From: Kitagawia praeruptora
Lineage: Eukaryota; Streptophyta; Magnoliopsida; Apiales; Apiaceae
DNA length: 64,000 bases
NCBI GenBank assembly: GCA_037693485.1
Contig: CM075345.1
Coordinates: forward strand, 4,233,501-4,297,500
Reading direction: 5' to 3'
Part shown: in pieces, positions 10,663-22,879 of the stretch
How positions within the stretch are numbered: the first letter of the stretch is position 1
How the letters are laid out: each line of letters begins with the position of its first letter
Program-made: the position numbers and the translations under genes
The notes under the pieces: generated by a model
What the model was told of the DNA's origin: nothing
Databases searched by the model: none
Seen by the model: only the letters and a program-made list of their open reading frames with translations

Positions 10663-13600
10663 ATGGGACCGTCTAAGAGCACGAGGTTGCAAGCTCGAAC
10701 CACGGTTGATCCAAACAATACAAACCAAGTTGAAGAACAACTCCAAGGAACTCAACAAGATATCGTCCATGGTACCTCCCACCGCAGCGAACCCGTCCTC
10801 CAAAGAATGGGCACAAGGGAGGAAGATCCTCCTCTCAACTTGGACCTGACCCGTTTCGCCCCTAACCAAGTGAATTTTCTCCTCAATGTTGCTGCAAATC
10901 TCCAAAACCCACACCAACAGAACAACCCACCTCAGTCCAATGGGAGGAGGGAACAACCTCCCCTCGAGGACGAAGCACATAGTGCAAACAATAATGGCAG
11001 CAAAAGACCAAGGACGACCAGGTCAGTCTTTTCCCGCCTTGGCTCCTCCCAAAATACTAACCATATCCGTCACGGGAAAGATCACCATCGACCTGAGACA
11101 TGGAGGATAAATAGAAGAGTACGGGATCTTAGGCATGAGCTAGAGGCGAAAAAGGCAGAATATGAAAAAGAGAAGAGAAGATTAGAGGATGAGTTCTACC
11201 AAGAAAAGGAAAGGGAAAGAACTCCGGAACCTACCCCGATTGGAGGTATTGGAAGCTCTCAACAAGAAATCCTTAATACTCTCAACGAGTTAAAGCGCAA
11301 AGTTGAAGGAGAAGTCTCCGCTGGCCCCGGTGAATCTCCTTTCTCCAAAAGACTCGAAGATGAGAGCAGGCAAACACACTTGAAACACCCCAATTTGGAC
11401 TCATACGATGGTAATGGAGATCCGGAAGAGCACTTAAGTTATTTTGATCAGCTAGCTCTCTTCTATGAGTACCGGGACCTAACATGTTGTAGATTCTTTG
11501 CCTCTACCTTAAGAGGGAGTGCTCAGAGGTGGTTTTGTAGACTTCCTCCAAGGACCATCGACACATGGGCCGATTTCAAAAAAGCTTTTCTGAATAAGTT
11601 TAAGGCAAACCAACCACACGAGGTGCACACTGTCTTCCTTGAAACCATCGCGCAAAGAAGTGGAGAGACATTGGAAAACTATTTAAAAAGGTTCAAGGAA
11701 GCAGTAAACAAAGTGGTGTCGGTCAATGAGACGGAAGCATTGGTACACTTAAGAAGGGGTTTAGACCCTTACGATTGTGAAAGGTATATTTGCAAGCTCA
11801 TGGAACACAAGCCAACTACGTTGGCCAGAGCATACGAGTTAGCTTCACACTTCATCACTGAGACGGAGGCTATGAGGGTCATGAAGCAAACAAGAAATCC
11901 TCCTCAACAAAAGCCTTACTTTCAAAAGGAACGTTTTACCTTCCACCATAGCCAAAGGCCCATCCATGAACACCAAGTACAAACCACACATGGTCCTGCT
12001 CCGCCAAGGCAAAAGCCCACTTTCGACAAATCGAGACTTTCTTCTCCCACCTCGTCAAAACCAGCACGTAAACCTGAGCCGGAATGGACAGCACTGAGTA
12101 TGTCCCGGGCAAACATTTTGCGAGAAATACGAAACAAACCCTTCTATCAGGCACCTCCACCACTCTGGACAGCCCCGGGTGATAGAGATTCCTCTAAGCA
12201 TTGCGAATATCATGCCACGCACGGGCATACTACGGAGAATTGTCTCTCTCTCAAACATTTCCTCGAGAGATTGGTTCGCCAAGGACTCATCAACCAGTAC
12301 CTTCCTCGACAAATCACTAATGGAAATAACTCAAGTGCTCCTTCCACATCTCAAACCAACAAAGACAAGAACATTGTCAATATAGTTATTGGGGGAACAC
12401 AATCCCCTTCACGAGCCCCTGAGACTCAGGAGGTTATGGCAATATCTCAAAAGGATACGGTAGGAGAGGTTATTACTTTCTCCGATGCTGACTTGGAGGG
12501 AGTCAATCCTTACAACACCGAAGCCCTTGTTGTCACCATAGAGACACGGGATAACGTGGTCAAGAAAGTATTGATTGATAACGGGTCATCGGTGGACATA
12601 ATTTTCACTCATTGTTGGGAAAGGTTAAAGTTGGAGGACAAGTTGGAAGGATGTGAAGAAGAGGCACCACTTTATGGTTTTGGCCACAATGCAGTCCCCA
12701 TAGTGGGAATAGTGAAGTTGCCCATACTCTTTGGGACAACCCCAAGACAAGTGCAACATATTATCAAACTCTATGTGGTTAATACCCCCTCCTCCTACAA
12801 CATGATTTTGGGAAGACCTACCTTAACTCGTTTGAGAGCAATAACCTCCACTACACATCTGAAAATGAAGTTCCCAACCATTGCGGGAATAGGGGAGATT
12901 AAAGGAGACACAGAGGCATCAAGGTATTGTTATGGCTCGGCTCTCAACTTGGCTCAAACTGATCCAAGTAATATGAGGAAGGCTCGGACAGTCCAACGGA
13001 GGAGGGAAAAGAGGAAAAGGCACCTTGAGCACCAACGAAATCAGAGAAAGAGGACGAGAGATGTCCAAATGGTTGAAAACATTGAGCAAGATATTGAGGA
13101 GCAACGTATGGATGCTTCTTTGAAAAAATGTTTGCAAAAAGATGAAGTGCCAGTGGTTACACCCGCCGTAGAAACTGAAAAAATTGAACTAGTGCCTGGA
13201 GATGGGACAAAGCGTATAAGCATTGGAGCTGGGCTTGACTCGGTATTTAAAGAAGGACTAACTAAGTTGTTACGAGAATATGCTGACATATTTGCTTGGA
13301 GCCCAAAGGAAATGCCCGGGATTGATGAATCGATAGCAATACACAAGTTGAATGTTCACAAAGATGCTATCCCAAAGATGCAAAAAAGAAGAAATTTTGC
13401 TCCTGATAGGCAAAAGGCAATTGACGAAGAAATTGATAAAATGCTTGATGCGGATCTTATTTGTGAAGTCACTTATCCTGAATGGGTGGCAAATGTGGTT
13501 TTGGTAAAGAAGGCAAATGACAAATGGAGAGTTTGTGTCGACTACACTGATCTTAATGCGGCCTGTCCAAAAGACCCTTACCCTCTTCCAAGTATTGATC

Positions 13601-16422
13601 AACTGATTGATGCCACCGCGGGTCATCTCATGCTAAGCTTCATGGACACTTTTTCGGGATACAACCAAATCAAGTTGGCACCAGAAGATAGAGAGAAAAC
13701 ATCCTTCATCACCCATCGAGGAGTTTATTGTTACAAGGTCATGCCTTTCGGCCTTATCAATGCAGGAGCAACTTATCAAAGAATGATGAATAAAATCTTT
13801 GCCGGACAACTTGGTCGCAATATGGAGGTATATGTTGATGATATGATAGTTAAATCTTTACTTTTGAAGACTCACCTTGCAGATTTGAAGGAGTGCTTCG
13901 AGAAGTTGAAAGCACACAACATGAAGCTAAATCCGGATAAGTGTACATTTGCCTTGGAGGCAGGAAAATTCTTAGGTTTCTTGGTCAGTCAAAGAGGGAT
14001 AGAAGCCAATCCTGAAAAAATTCAAGCAATTTTGGATATGCGTCCTCCTAAGACAATTCGTGACGTGCAAAGGTTAACGGGAAGGTTAGCCGCCTTAAGA
14101 AGATTTATATCTAAGTTGGCGGAGAGATGCCTACCTTTCTTCGACACCCTAAGGGGAGCAACATCTACGAAGACTATCAAGTGGACTCCCGAATGTCAAG
14201 CCACCTTCGATGACTTGAAGGCATATCTCTCAACCCCACCTTTGTTAACAACAGCTGCTCCTACTGAACCTCTAGCAATATACTTGTCGGCGTCTAATGC
14301 GGCTGTTGGGGCGGTGTTAATCAAAGAAGATGAAGGAGGGCAAAAGCCTATTTATTATGTGAGCCAAGTGCTAAAGGATGCGGAAACCCGCTACCCTCCT
14401 GTAGAAAAATTTGCATATGCCCTTGTTACTGCAAGTAGAAAGTTAAGGCATTACTTCCAAAGAAGAGAGATCAAGGTTATTACCAATCAACCTTTGAAGA
14501 AGCTTCTACACAAGCCAGATCTGTCTGGAAGATTGATCAATTGGGCAGTAGAATTAAGTCAATTTTCTATCTCCTACGAGCCAAGGAAGGCCATTAAGGC
14601 ACAAGCTCTATCGGACTTCATTGTAGAATGCTCGTTTGGTAATCAAGATAAAATACCAACTTTAGAGGATGATCCTCCTGCCAATGAACCTGTCCCTCTT
14701 CCAAACCCAACATGGAAACTCTTCGTGGATGGATCTTCTACTTCGGCTAGGAGTGGGGCAGGGCTAATCTTGATTAGCCCAGAAGGTTTCCAAGTGATGC
14801 AATCCATAAGATTCACTTTCAAAGCTACTAACAATCAGGCCGAGTATGAAGCACTTATTGCAGGACTTAACTTGGCAAGAAGTCTCCAAGTTCAACACCT
14901 CTCAATCTTCAGTGATTCTCAAATTGTAGTAAGGCAAACTGCGGGGGATTATGCTACGAAAGATATCATTCTTACCAAGTATCAAGCCTTGGTCAAATCC
15001 CTCCTTTCTCTCTTTGTCAGCTACACACTTGTACAAGTGGATAGAGGTGACAATACAATTGCGGATTTGCTCTCTAAGCTAGTAGAGTCAGAAAAAGACC
15101 ATTTAGATGGTTCTGTCTATTTTGAAGAATTGGAAGTACCAGCTATTGAGGGGCAACAAATCATGGAAGTAGACATTGCCGACTCAACTTGGATGACACC
15201 TATCATCGACTACTTGAAGGAGAATATTCTACCTGATGATTCCACCAAGGCAAAACAAATCCGCTCTCAAGCCGCCAAATTTTTCATTCAAGATGACATT
15301 CTCTATAAGCGGACTTTCGACTCTCCCATCCTCAAGTGCATCGACCCAGATGAGGCTCTATATTGCATGAGAGAAGTGCATGAAGGGATTTGTGGAGATC
15401 ACATGGGGGGAAAAGCTCTTGCTCATAAAATTCTTAGGCAAGGATACTTTTGGCCTACTTTGGCTAAGGATTGTAAAGCTTTTGTCAAGAAGTGTACACA
15501 GTGCCAGCTCTTCAGCAATGTCCCTAAGCAAGCACCCGCCTTGCCCTCATCTATTCTATCCCCCATTCCCTTCGCAATGTGGGGCATCGATATCATGGGA
15601 CCATTCCCCAAAGCTAAAGGAGAACTCCAATATGTGATGGTGGCAATAGACTATATGACAAAATGGGTGGAAGCTAAGGCACTAAGAACAATCACTCAAG
15701 AAGATGCCATTAAGTTTGTCAATGAAAATGTTATCACAAGGTTTGGAATCCCAAGAGTGATGGTGTCTGACAATGGAACCCAATTTGTAGGGTCAAAGTT
15801 CGTGAAGTTCCTCTCTGAAAGAGGAGTGAAGCATAAGAAAGCTTCTGTGTGCCACCCTCAAAGCAATGGACAGGTAGAAGTCACAAACCGAACCATTGTG
15901 CGAGGTTTAGAGAAAAGACTCCAAGCATCTAAGAAAAAATGGCCTGAAGAGCTACCAAATGTGTTGTGGGCTTACCGTACATCCGCCCGAAGCAGTACCA
16001 AGGAAACCCCTTTCAAACTAGCATTTGGTACCGAAGCCTTGCTCCCGGTAGAAGTGGGATCTCCCTCCTATCGAGTCCTAAACTTTGATGAAGAAGCCAA
16101 TACCGAAGGTGTGCGCGACAACATTGAACTTATAGATGAAGTTAGAGATGAAGCCGTGCAGAGGATGGATACATACAAGGAAAAAACCAAGGAATTCTTT
16201 GCTAAGAAGACAAGAATTCGAAAATTTGAGGAAGGAGATTTGGTGCTACGGGCAACAGAAGCTTCCGACCCACGTCATACAGGAAAACTCATGCCCAAGT
16301 GGGAAGGTCCCTACAAGGTGAAGCATGTGCTACGCCCAGGCTCCTACAAGTTAGAAAGGTTGGACGGTACTGAAGTAAACAACACATGGCATGGAGATAA
16401 GTTGCGAAAGTACTACACCTAA
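10663..16422 (+). CDS. gag-pol: Tat-2 gag-pol polyprotein, intact
   Basis: The 1919-codon frame begins at ATG 10663; in-frame TTG 10654 is not needed. Residues 240-370 are the gag capsid domain, followed by a CxxH-x9-C knuckle-like motif near 512. Protease has DNGSSVD near 639. Reverse transcriptase has YVDD near 1056. RNase H follows (VDGSS near 1355, AEYEA near 1390, SDSQ near 1417). Integrase has an HHCC finger (about 1572-1612) and catalytic D1643, D1703, E1739, with the classic 35-residue D-E spacing. It makes the capsid and copies and inserts the element. No stop or frameshift separates gag from pol, so both would come from one translation product. No key residue appears lost. This is the best candidate for an active element in the window. 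Confidence 0.95.
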   Translation: MGPSKSTRLQARTTVDPNNTNQVEEQLQGTQQDIVHGTSHRSEPVLQRMGTREEDPPLNLDLTRFAPNQVNFLLNVAANLQNPHQQNNPPQSNGRREQPPLEDEAHSANNNGSKRPRTTRSVFSRLGSSQNTNHIRHGKDHHRPETWRINRRVRDLRHELEAKKAEYEKEKRRLEDEFYQEKERERTPEPTPIGGIGSSQQEILNTLNELKRKVEGEVSAGPGESPFSKRLEDESRQTHLKHPNLDSYDGNGDPEEHLSYFDQLALFYEYRDLTCCRFFASTLRGSAQRWFCRLPPRTIDTWADFKKAFLNKFKANQPHEVHTVFLETIAQRSGETLENYLKRFKEAVNKVVSVNETEALVHLRRGLDPYDCERYICKLMEHKPTTLARAYELASHFITETEAMRVMKQTRNPPQQKPYFQKERFTFHHSQRPIHEHQVQTTHGPAPPRQKPTFDKSRLSSPTSSKPARKPEPEWTALSMSRANILREIRNKPFYQAPPPLWTAPGDRDSSKHCEYHATHGHTTENCLSLKHFLERLVRQGLINQYLPRQITNGNNSSAPSTSQTNKDKNIVNIVIGGTQSPSRAPETQEVMAISQKDTVGEVITFSDADLEGVNPYNTEALVVTIETRDNVVKKVLIDNGSSVDIIFTHCWERLKLEDKLEGCEEEAPLYGFGHNAVPIVGIVKLPILFGTTPRQVQHIIKLYVVNTPSSYNMILGRPTLTRLRAITSTTHLKMKFPTIAGIGEIKGDTEASRYCYGSALNLAQTDPSNMRKARTVQRRREKRKRHLEHQRNQRKRTRDVQMVENIEQDIEEQRMDASLKKCLQKDEVPVVTPAVETEKIELVPGDGTKRISIGAGLDSVFKEGLTKLLREYADIFAWSPKEMPGIDESIAIHKLNVHKDAIPKMQKRRNFAPDRQKAIDEEIDKMLDADLICEVTYPEWVANVVLVKKANDKWRVCVDYTDLNAACPKDPYPLPSIDQLIDATAGHLMLSFMDTFSGYNQIKLAPEDREKTSFITHRGVYCYKVMPFGLINAGATYQRMMNKIFAGQLGRNMEVYVDDMIVKSLLLKTHLADLKECFEKLKAHNMKLNPDKCTFALEAGKFLGFLVSQRGIEANPEKIQAILDMRPPKTIRDVQRLTGRLAALRRFISKLAERCLPFFDTLRGATSTKTIKWTPECQATFDDLKAYLSTPPLLTTAAPTEPLAIYLSASNAAVGAVLIKEDEGGQKPIYYVSQVLKDAETRYPPVEKFAYALVTASRKLRHYFQRREIKVITNQPLKKLLHKPDLSGRLINWAVELSQFSISYEPRKAIKAQALSDFIVECSFGNQDKIPTLEDDPPANEPVPLPNPTWKLFVDGSSTSARSGAGLILISPEGFQVMQSIRFTFKATNNQAEYEALIAGLNLARSLQVQHLSIFSDSQIVVRQTAGDYATKDIILTKYQALVKSLLSLFVSYTLVQVDRGDNTIADLLSKLVESEKDHLDGSVYFEELEVPAIEGQQIMEVDIADSTWMTPIIDYLKENILPDDSTKAKQIRSQAAKFFIQDDILYKRTFDSPILKCIDPDEALYCMREVHEGICGDHMGGKALAHKILRQGYFWPTLAKDCKAFVKKCTQCQLFSNVPKQAPALPSSILSPIPFAMWGIDIMGPFPKAKGELQYVMVAIDYMTKWVEAKALRTITQEDAIKFVNENVITRFGIPRVMVSDNGTQFVGSKFVKFLSERGVKHKKASVCHPQSNGQVEVTNRTIVRGLEKRLQASKKKWPEELPNVLWAYRTSARSSTKETPFKLAFGTEALLPVEVGSPSYRVLNFDEEANTEGVRDNIELIDEVRDEAVQRMDTYKEKTKEFFAKKTRIRKFEEGDLVLRATEASDPRHTGKLMPKWEGPYKVKHVLRPGSYKLERLDGTEVNNTWHGDKLRKYYT

Positions 16423-17647
16423 GGATTGCTTGTTCATCCCTACTACTACAACTACTACTACTACTATTACTACAATCAAGTGTTGTAGGCATACTTCTAT
16501 GAGTCTCCACAGCACATTATCTACGTTATTAGTAACTCTCATCAACTACTTATGTAATCATCTTTCATGAATGAAGTATCTTTTTTCTAGTCACCATACA
16601 TCGCAAGTAAGTTGTATTTCAGACACAAGTAACACCATCTCAGAAACAAGACAAGTAATACAACTACAAAGTAACACTATCTCAGATAACATTATATCTC
16701 ATGAGGTTCATTCAGACAACAAGGCAGTCAAAGCCAAGTTACACTATCTCAGACACAAGTAATATTCTCTCGGACACAAGGCATTCAAAGCCGCCTCAGA
16801 CACAAAGTAAACTATCTCAGACAAAATTAAAGATTTTGCTTTACCTCATGAGATTCATTCAGACACAAAGAAAGCAAACTAAGTCACAAGGCGGGTAAAA
16901 TCGCTTCAGACACAAGTAACAACATCTCAGACATAAGTAACAACATCTCGTAAATGGTTAAGAGCACTATATTATCTAATGAGATTCATTCGGGCACACA
17001 AAGTAGTTTTTCTGAAAGCTTTCATGTATTATATTCTCACAAGTTTTATGCAGACAAAAAGCACTACAAGAGGACATGACAAAGCACTAAAAGATGCTAC
17101 AATATAGAAGGAAATCTTTCCATTTGCGATATTGAAAAGGAAATTATGGTATACATATGAGAAGGAAGCAAGTACATAATGAAGGTGGTGCACAAAAATA
17201 AAAATACATGGGTTTTGACCTTTTATTTCAGTTTTCAACCATTCACCCGTCCCCGCTATCTATAATTCTGTAAATATCCACAAGATGAACAACATGATAC
17301 ATTGATAGTACCAAACATATTTTACAAGTTATTTTATCACAGTACATGCCTTCTCACTGCCTTCTCACTTTATAAATATGTACCTATTTTTCTACTCTAC
17401 TACAACTTGTTCCCGCTTTCCCCTATCAAAATTATATACCTAAGCCCGCTTTCTCACTTTCCCTATAAAATTCTCCCAGCTTTTCTTTTGTCAAAAAATA
17501 TTTAACACATAAAAACCACTCCTCAACCTGCTCCCTCTACAACCCTCTGTACTAAACAAACAAAACTACAACTATATATAAAATGCAACTATTCTAGCCT
17601 CCCCGCCTTCTCCAGTCCCGCCTTCTCCAGTCCCGCCTCCTCTCACC
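16423..17647 (+). other. Tat-2 3' region: CAGACACAAG-type repeats
   Basis: This is noncoding. Around 16619-16930 the motif CAGACACAAGTAAC and variants recur about ten times, alternating with ATCTCAGAC. Also seen is a repeated sequence of the type CTCATGAGATTCATTCAGACA (near 16695, 16848 and 16979). The remainder is AT-rich without a gene. Confidence 0.65.
16437..16475 (+). repeat. imperfect (CTA)n microsatellite
   Basis: About twelve CTA/CAA triplets lie just downstream of the gag-pol stop. Confidence 0.85.
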
Positions 17648-17650
17648 TAA

Positions 17651-18248
17651 GAGCATCTTCAATGGGGTTGGCTATAACGGTTGGTTATAATAATATAAAA
17701 TAATAGTTGGCTAAAATTTGCTGAACCTGTAAGGTATTGGGCTCCAACGGGCGTTGGCTATAATGGTTGGCTATATTTTGAAAGTAGTATTTTATTATTA
17801 TTTTGAATACTTTTTAAATTCAAATTTACTTTAAATTGTGGTCATATGTTTTTAGAATTTTAAATCAAAAATTTATTAACTTTTGGTTTTTTTTGAAATG
17901 AATTAACTTTTTTTCAAAAAAAAATTTATGCCTACAACAGAATTGAGTAAAGAGATGTAGTTCAGTACTTAATTTATACAAAGAGATTATAAATTTATAA
18001 CAGTTTACACAATTAATCAAAGCACATGGTAGAGGGTGAGAATAAAAAATAGGAGGAAATGAGGTAGGGCTTTGCTACAGCTTGGGATGGATTCAACAAA
18101 TATAGCCATAGGATTGGGGTTGGCTATAAATATACCTAAGGGTTCCCACCGGTTGGAGTTCCTAATTTAGATAGATTATGTAAAATATGTCCAGCTGTTC
18201 TGCCATGTAGATGTTTTTAGACAAGGGCTCTCCCGGTTGGAGATGCTC
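17651..18248. mobile_element. Tourist-like MITE (PIF/Harbinger type), 598 bp
   Basis: The left end reads GAGCATCTTCAATGG and the right end is the inverted copy (TTGGAGATGCTC). TAA flanks both sides (17648-17650, 18249-18251), the TWA duplication typical of Harbinger elements. GTTGGCTATAA motifs occur in both arms. It has no transposase, so it would depend on an enzyme made elsewhere. Confidence 0.88.
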
Positions 18249-18251
18249 TAA

Positions 18252-20707
18252 CTCTCATTCCTGCCTTCTCTTACTTACTCTCATTATATGTCACTTAAAA
18301 TATTTTCCTTTCATATATAATACACTATACCCGCCTTCCCTATATGTTACCAGCCACCAACGCAAACTCACAAACACTCACACCATCCTCCCGCTTCCTC
18401 ACCGCTTATCACTCACTCTCGGACAAAAACACAACACCTATAAAAAAAAAAAACTTAGTCCAGCCTTCCCACTAATGTACCTCTTTGGGTATTTACTATT
18501 TAGAAAACAAAAACAACTTTCATCCCGCCTCCTGGTTTCAAATTTGACCCGCCTTCACCCATATGGCCATATAGAGTAACTATTTTCACTTGTAGTGTGG
18601 GGAAGGAAAGTGGTAATGTTTTCAAAATTTTTATTACAAAATGCACAGGCATGCCGCGGGCATATATGTCAATGTAGATTGTACAGTCCAGCTACTGCGG
18701 AATCTTGCTGAATTTGCGGTAAACATAATCACTGTACTTCTTGGTTTTATGCTTTGCCGGATTCTCATCTTCCTTCCTTCAAACAACTCTACCCGTTTTC
18801 CACCCTCACAACAAATACAGTCCCCTCCCTGGTTTACCAACCTCAGCTTCAAGATAAAATACACACACTGAGTGACCCATTTTCGGTTACAAAGCTCGTT
18901 TTACCCACTACAAGAATATATCAGAAAGTTCATATTCTCTGCTTGTTTTAACAAATATTACAAAGTCATATAACAAACACAAACTTAGATGATATTACAG
19001 TAGTATATATTCCCGCTTTAAATTTTTGACCCGCTTTCTCTGCCAAGAGCATGACAGTCAGAGGCAACATATAATTACTCCTGCATCTACCTTTTACACA
19101 TAACATACATAGGAGTACTTATTGTAAAAATATCCAAGTCCAAAACATATATTCAACAGCTATGTTATATTCAAATCCTAGATTCATGCTTGGTCTACAT
19201 AGCTGTCATCTTTACGCATTTCAAACTATACACACATAGATGTACAAATCTAAACATGTACTCTACACTACTTTGTTCCGGCTTTCACCATTTAGAAAAA
19301 ATCACACAAATCCCACTTCCCCGTTTCCTCTAATCAAATGTTATAATACCCGCCTCCACAAACCTGTTCCCGCTTTCAATTCAGACCCTCCTAAACTAAT
19401 ATCCCATTCTCACACTTATAATTCTCTTATATAACAACACACATATGTGCCCACCTCTTTCCTTCAACAACACTCACGTCCCGCTTTCTTTTTACTCACA
19501 ACTATATATACAAGCTAAAATAATACAAGGCACTAAACAACTCACTTGCTCTCCACACTCATGTACTCGTTCCCGCTTTCAAGTCTCACCCGCCTCCTAC
19601 AAACTCTACCTCTTTACAAGTCAAAAGCACAAACCCGCTTTCAACACTTAGAAAACAAATTAAACTACCACAAACCCCGCTTTCCGCTTCCAGATTTGAC
19701 CCGCCTTTGCGACAAGGAGACAAACAGTGCACAACTTAGTACAAAGCAACTATAAAAGCATACTACTTTACCTACTTTATCCACCTACCTGACACTCACG
19801 TTCACAACGCATAAAAAGATGCACAAATCCAGTTAAGTCATTTTTCTACCCGTTCCCGCCTCCTCTAGTACCTGCCTCCATTGTGAAATCACTATAACCT
19901 ACTCGCTACCACAAATTACCAGGTCAACTCATACAATTATAAGTCAAAACATATGACATCGACTAGCTTTTTCTCAGAAGGTAAAACATTTTACACAAAC
20001 CCACTTACACACACACATATCTATATATACAGGGATGGGTACATGTATAACATCATCCTAAAGCCATCCTTACAACCTCCAAATTCAAAACAGGATGCCA
20101 AGAAGTCCGCATACACACATAAAACAAATCTATACATACAAAGTACAAACCTTTCACTATGTTGTAACCCAGTTCCAAGAAACATACACACACGTATAAA
20201 CCTATAAATAAACACCTTTGGTTTTGTTTGTTTCTCATTCACTTATTCTCCACCAAGCATTGATGGCTTTTCATGGAAGATGTGAAAAATTGGTGAAGAA
20301 GACAACATCTTTGTTTCTTCAAAAAAAGACAACATCTTTGTTTTCTATATTTGTTACTTACGGTTGGCCACAAACAAATAGTAAAAAAGTGTATTCAGTT
20401 TTATTATAGAAAAATAATACAGACATGTACGTCAGCCAGTATATTTAACAAAATCCACCAATAATAGTAGCGGGTCCCACTACACCTTTACATATTTAAT
20501 ATCTAAAAATCCTATAGCCTGCTACTTTTCAACTCCTACTAATGTTAACTTACTTTTTACTATTCTTTACATCCCAACAGTTACAGCAAATCCTTCTCTT
20601 ATAGAGTACGAGTTTAATTTGCTTCGTCACATTTATTCAAAAATGAATAAAGATTCATCACACATGAATTCTTCCTTGTTCTCACAAATTACCTTCCTTC
20701 TCCTCTA
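18252..20707 (+). repeat. Tat-2 3' region with dispersed CCCGCTTTC / CCCGCCTCC motifs
   Basis: Short pyrimidine-rich blocks (CCCGCTTTC, CCCGCCTCC, GTTCCCGCTTTC) recur every 30-150 bp through AT-rich DNA, here and from about 17400. No coding frame is supported. The region is probably a degenerate, formerly tandem array; its role is unknown. Confidence 0.6.
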
Positions 20708-20712
20708 GACAC

Positions 20713-21178
20713 TGTTAACGGAGGAATTTAGTGATAACAAATTTGGAGGTTGCTGGAATAACGAATTATGAAAATAGGGGGATTTGGGTTTTTGGATGTT
20801 TGGGGCTGGACTTGAGAGGTGTCTCGACTTGTTAGATGTGTCGGATCCTTTTTCAAGATGCCTGCGTACCTTATATTTATAAGGATCAAGCCAACGCAGT
20901 TCTGTTAAAAAAGGATTGGTTTTTAATCCCTATGATTGTTAAGGGATGTATTTTGGGAATTAGTAGATTTTATCTCTTTAAATTATATTCGCGTTGGGAT
21001 ACCTTCCTGATTTGAAGGATATCGTTTGGAGATATTTTCTATCATTAATTGATTGGGATTGATTCTTTCCTCGTTTCAGAGAGAGGAAATAATTAACTTG
21101 GGGGTTAAGTTAATTATTACTAGATTCGTATTTGGAAATTTGGGAGATAATAGAGGCAACCGAAATTATGCCGTAACA
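20713..21178 (-). repeat. 3' LTR of the nested element
   Basis: TGTTAACGG ... CCGTAACA. Its TATA box (20874-20881, minus strand) is in a context resembling that of the Tat-1 and Tat-3 LTRs. The complement of its purine tract (ACTACCCCCCAGTT) follows at about 21179-21192. Confidence 0.93.
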
Positions 21179-21474
21179 ACTACCCCCCAGTTCTTCAGTG
21201 TAGCTTGCTGCAGTGGAGAACTAAGAATGCTTCGATCTTCCAAATTTCCTGAGTCACTGAAATAACTAGGAGATAAAGATTAGTAAAAAAATATGGAGCA
21301 CCTAGGTGCCCGTAATGCGCATGTAAACGAGACAATATGCGAGAATTAAATAATAAGTTTTGTAGGTGTGAGAAAATATATCTTGGAGAGCCATCAAAGC
21401 ATTATTCGGAGAGTCGTGCAAAGCATTTTGAGCAACATACAGTCGAAAAAGGTCATATCTACCATGTCTTCTAG

Positions 21475-21990
21475 AGGGTATCCCCCTCAAAGGGGGTCAT
21501 TTTCCTCAGAATTTTATAATACTCTCCTCAAAGGAGATCATTAGTACTCACCTCAAAGGAGACCATTTTTGTCCAGAAATACCCTCCTCACAGGAGGTGG
21601 ATTTTCCGAAGCTCGAACCTTGATGAGGTGCCGGAAGTACGGACATCCCCCCCGGAAGTACGGTTTTTGCAAGGATTTGGTAATTTGGGATACCCTCCTC
21701 AAAGGAGGTCGTTCCCCATTCCAGAAATATCCCTCCTCACAGGAGGTGGACTTCCCGAAGTTCGTGCCTTGATGAGGCGCCGGAAGTACGGACATCCCCC
21801 CCGGAAGTACGGTTTTTGCAAGGACTTTGGTAATTTGGGATACCCTCCTCAAAGGAGGTCGTTCCCCATTCCAGAAATATCCCTCCTCACAGGAGGTGGA
21901 CTTCCCGAAGTTTATTCTATTAACTCTCCTCAAAGGAGACCATTTGTTTTATTATATTCCACGAAGATCCTCCTTAGAGGAGGTCATCTT
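21475..21990 (-). repeat. array of about eleven short hairpins
   Basis: Units have 5-bp stems around 5-nt loops. Examples are CCCCC-TCAAA-GGGGG (21482-21496), TCTCC-TCAAA-GGAGA (21523-21537) and CCTCC-TCAAA-GGAGG (21694-21708). The stem changes on both sides together. Long open frames across this array are by-products of the repetition. Confidence 0.85.
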
Positions 21991-22144
21991 TCCAAAGTCC
22001 TATCAATATTCTAAGATTCTTTCAAAAAAGATATCAGCGACACTTGAAGGTTCTTCTAGAAAATATCAGCAACACACAAAGGGTCTTCTAAAAAATATGA
22101 ACAACACACAAAAGGTCTTCTATAAAAAATATCCTCATCACAAA

Positions 22145-22545
22145 AGGTCTTCCAAAATTATAAACTCTTCGAATAAGAGCCTTCCAAAATATAAACTCTT
22201 TGAATAAGAGCCTTCCAAAATTATAAACTCTTCGAATAAGAGCCTTCCAAAATATAAACTCTTTGAATAAGAGCCTTCCAAAATTATAAACTCTTCGAAT
22301 AAGAGCCTTCAAAAATATAAACTCTTCGAATGAGAGCCTTCCAAAATTATAAACTCTTCGAATAAGAGCCTTCCAAAATATAAACTCTTCGAATAAGAGC
22401 CTTCCAAAATTATAAACTCTTCGAATAAGAGCCTTCCAAAATATAAACTCTTTGAATAAGAACCTTCCAAAATTATAAACTCTTTGAATAAGAGCCTTCC
22501 AAAATTATAAACTCTTCGAATAAGAGCCTTCCAAAATATTACCCA
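22145..22545 (-). repeat. 31/32-bp tandem repeat, about 12 copies
   Basis: CCTTCCAAAATTATAAACTC followed by TTCGAATAAGAG, alternating with a version one base shorter, giving a roughly 63-bp dimer period. Copies differ by few bases. The open frames of 74-79 codons here come from the repeat length and are not genes. Confidence 0.92.
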
Positions 22546-22559
22546 CACAAGGGGGCCTT

Positions 22560-22830
22560 CTAAAATAATAAAATCTTCAATTAAAAGTCTTCCAAAATAT
22601 TATCCCCACAAAGGAGGACCTTCCAAAATATAAACCCCACAAAGGAGGACCTTCAAAAATAATATACCGGAGTGTCTTCTTTTTTTGACAAATTAAATCC
22701 GCAAATCTGAAATTAATTTTCTGACATACATATATGATGCAATAGTATATGCAAAAATAAAAAACTTAAGTCATAATTTATGTGCAATAAAAATATAAAT
22801 TTTTAAGCATGCACAAAATATAGAATATAA

Positions 22831-22879
<49 letters not shown>

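Noticed and set aside
21475..22000. Evenly spaced palindromic repeats resembling a CRISPR array
   Set aside because: The window is plant nuclear DNA, the spacers are themselves repeated, and the units belong to a retrotransposon 3' region.
21553..22312. Frames of 67-128 codons on both strands
   Set aside because: They are created by short tandem repeats and hairpins whose period keeps stops out; the peptides are repetitive.
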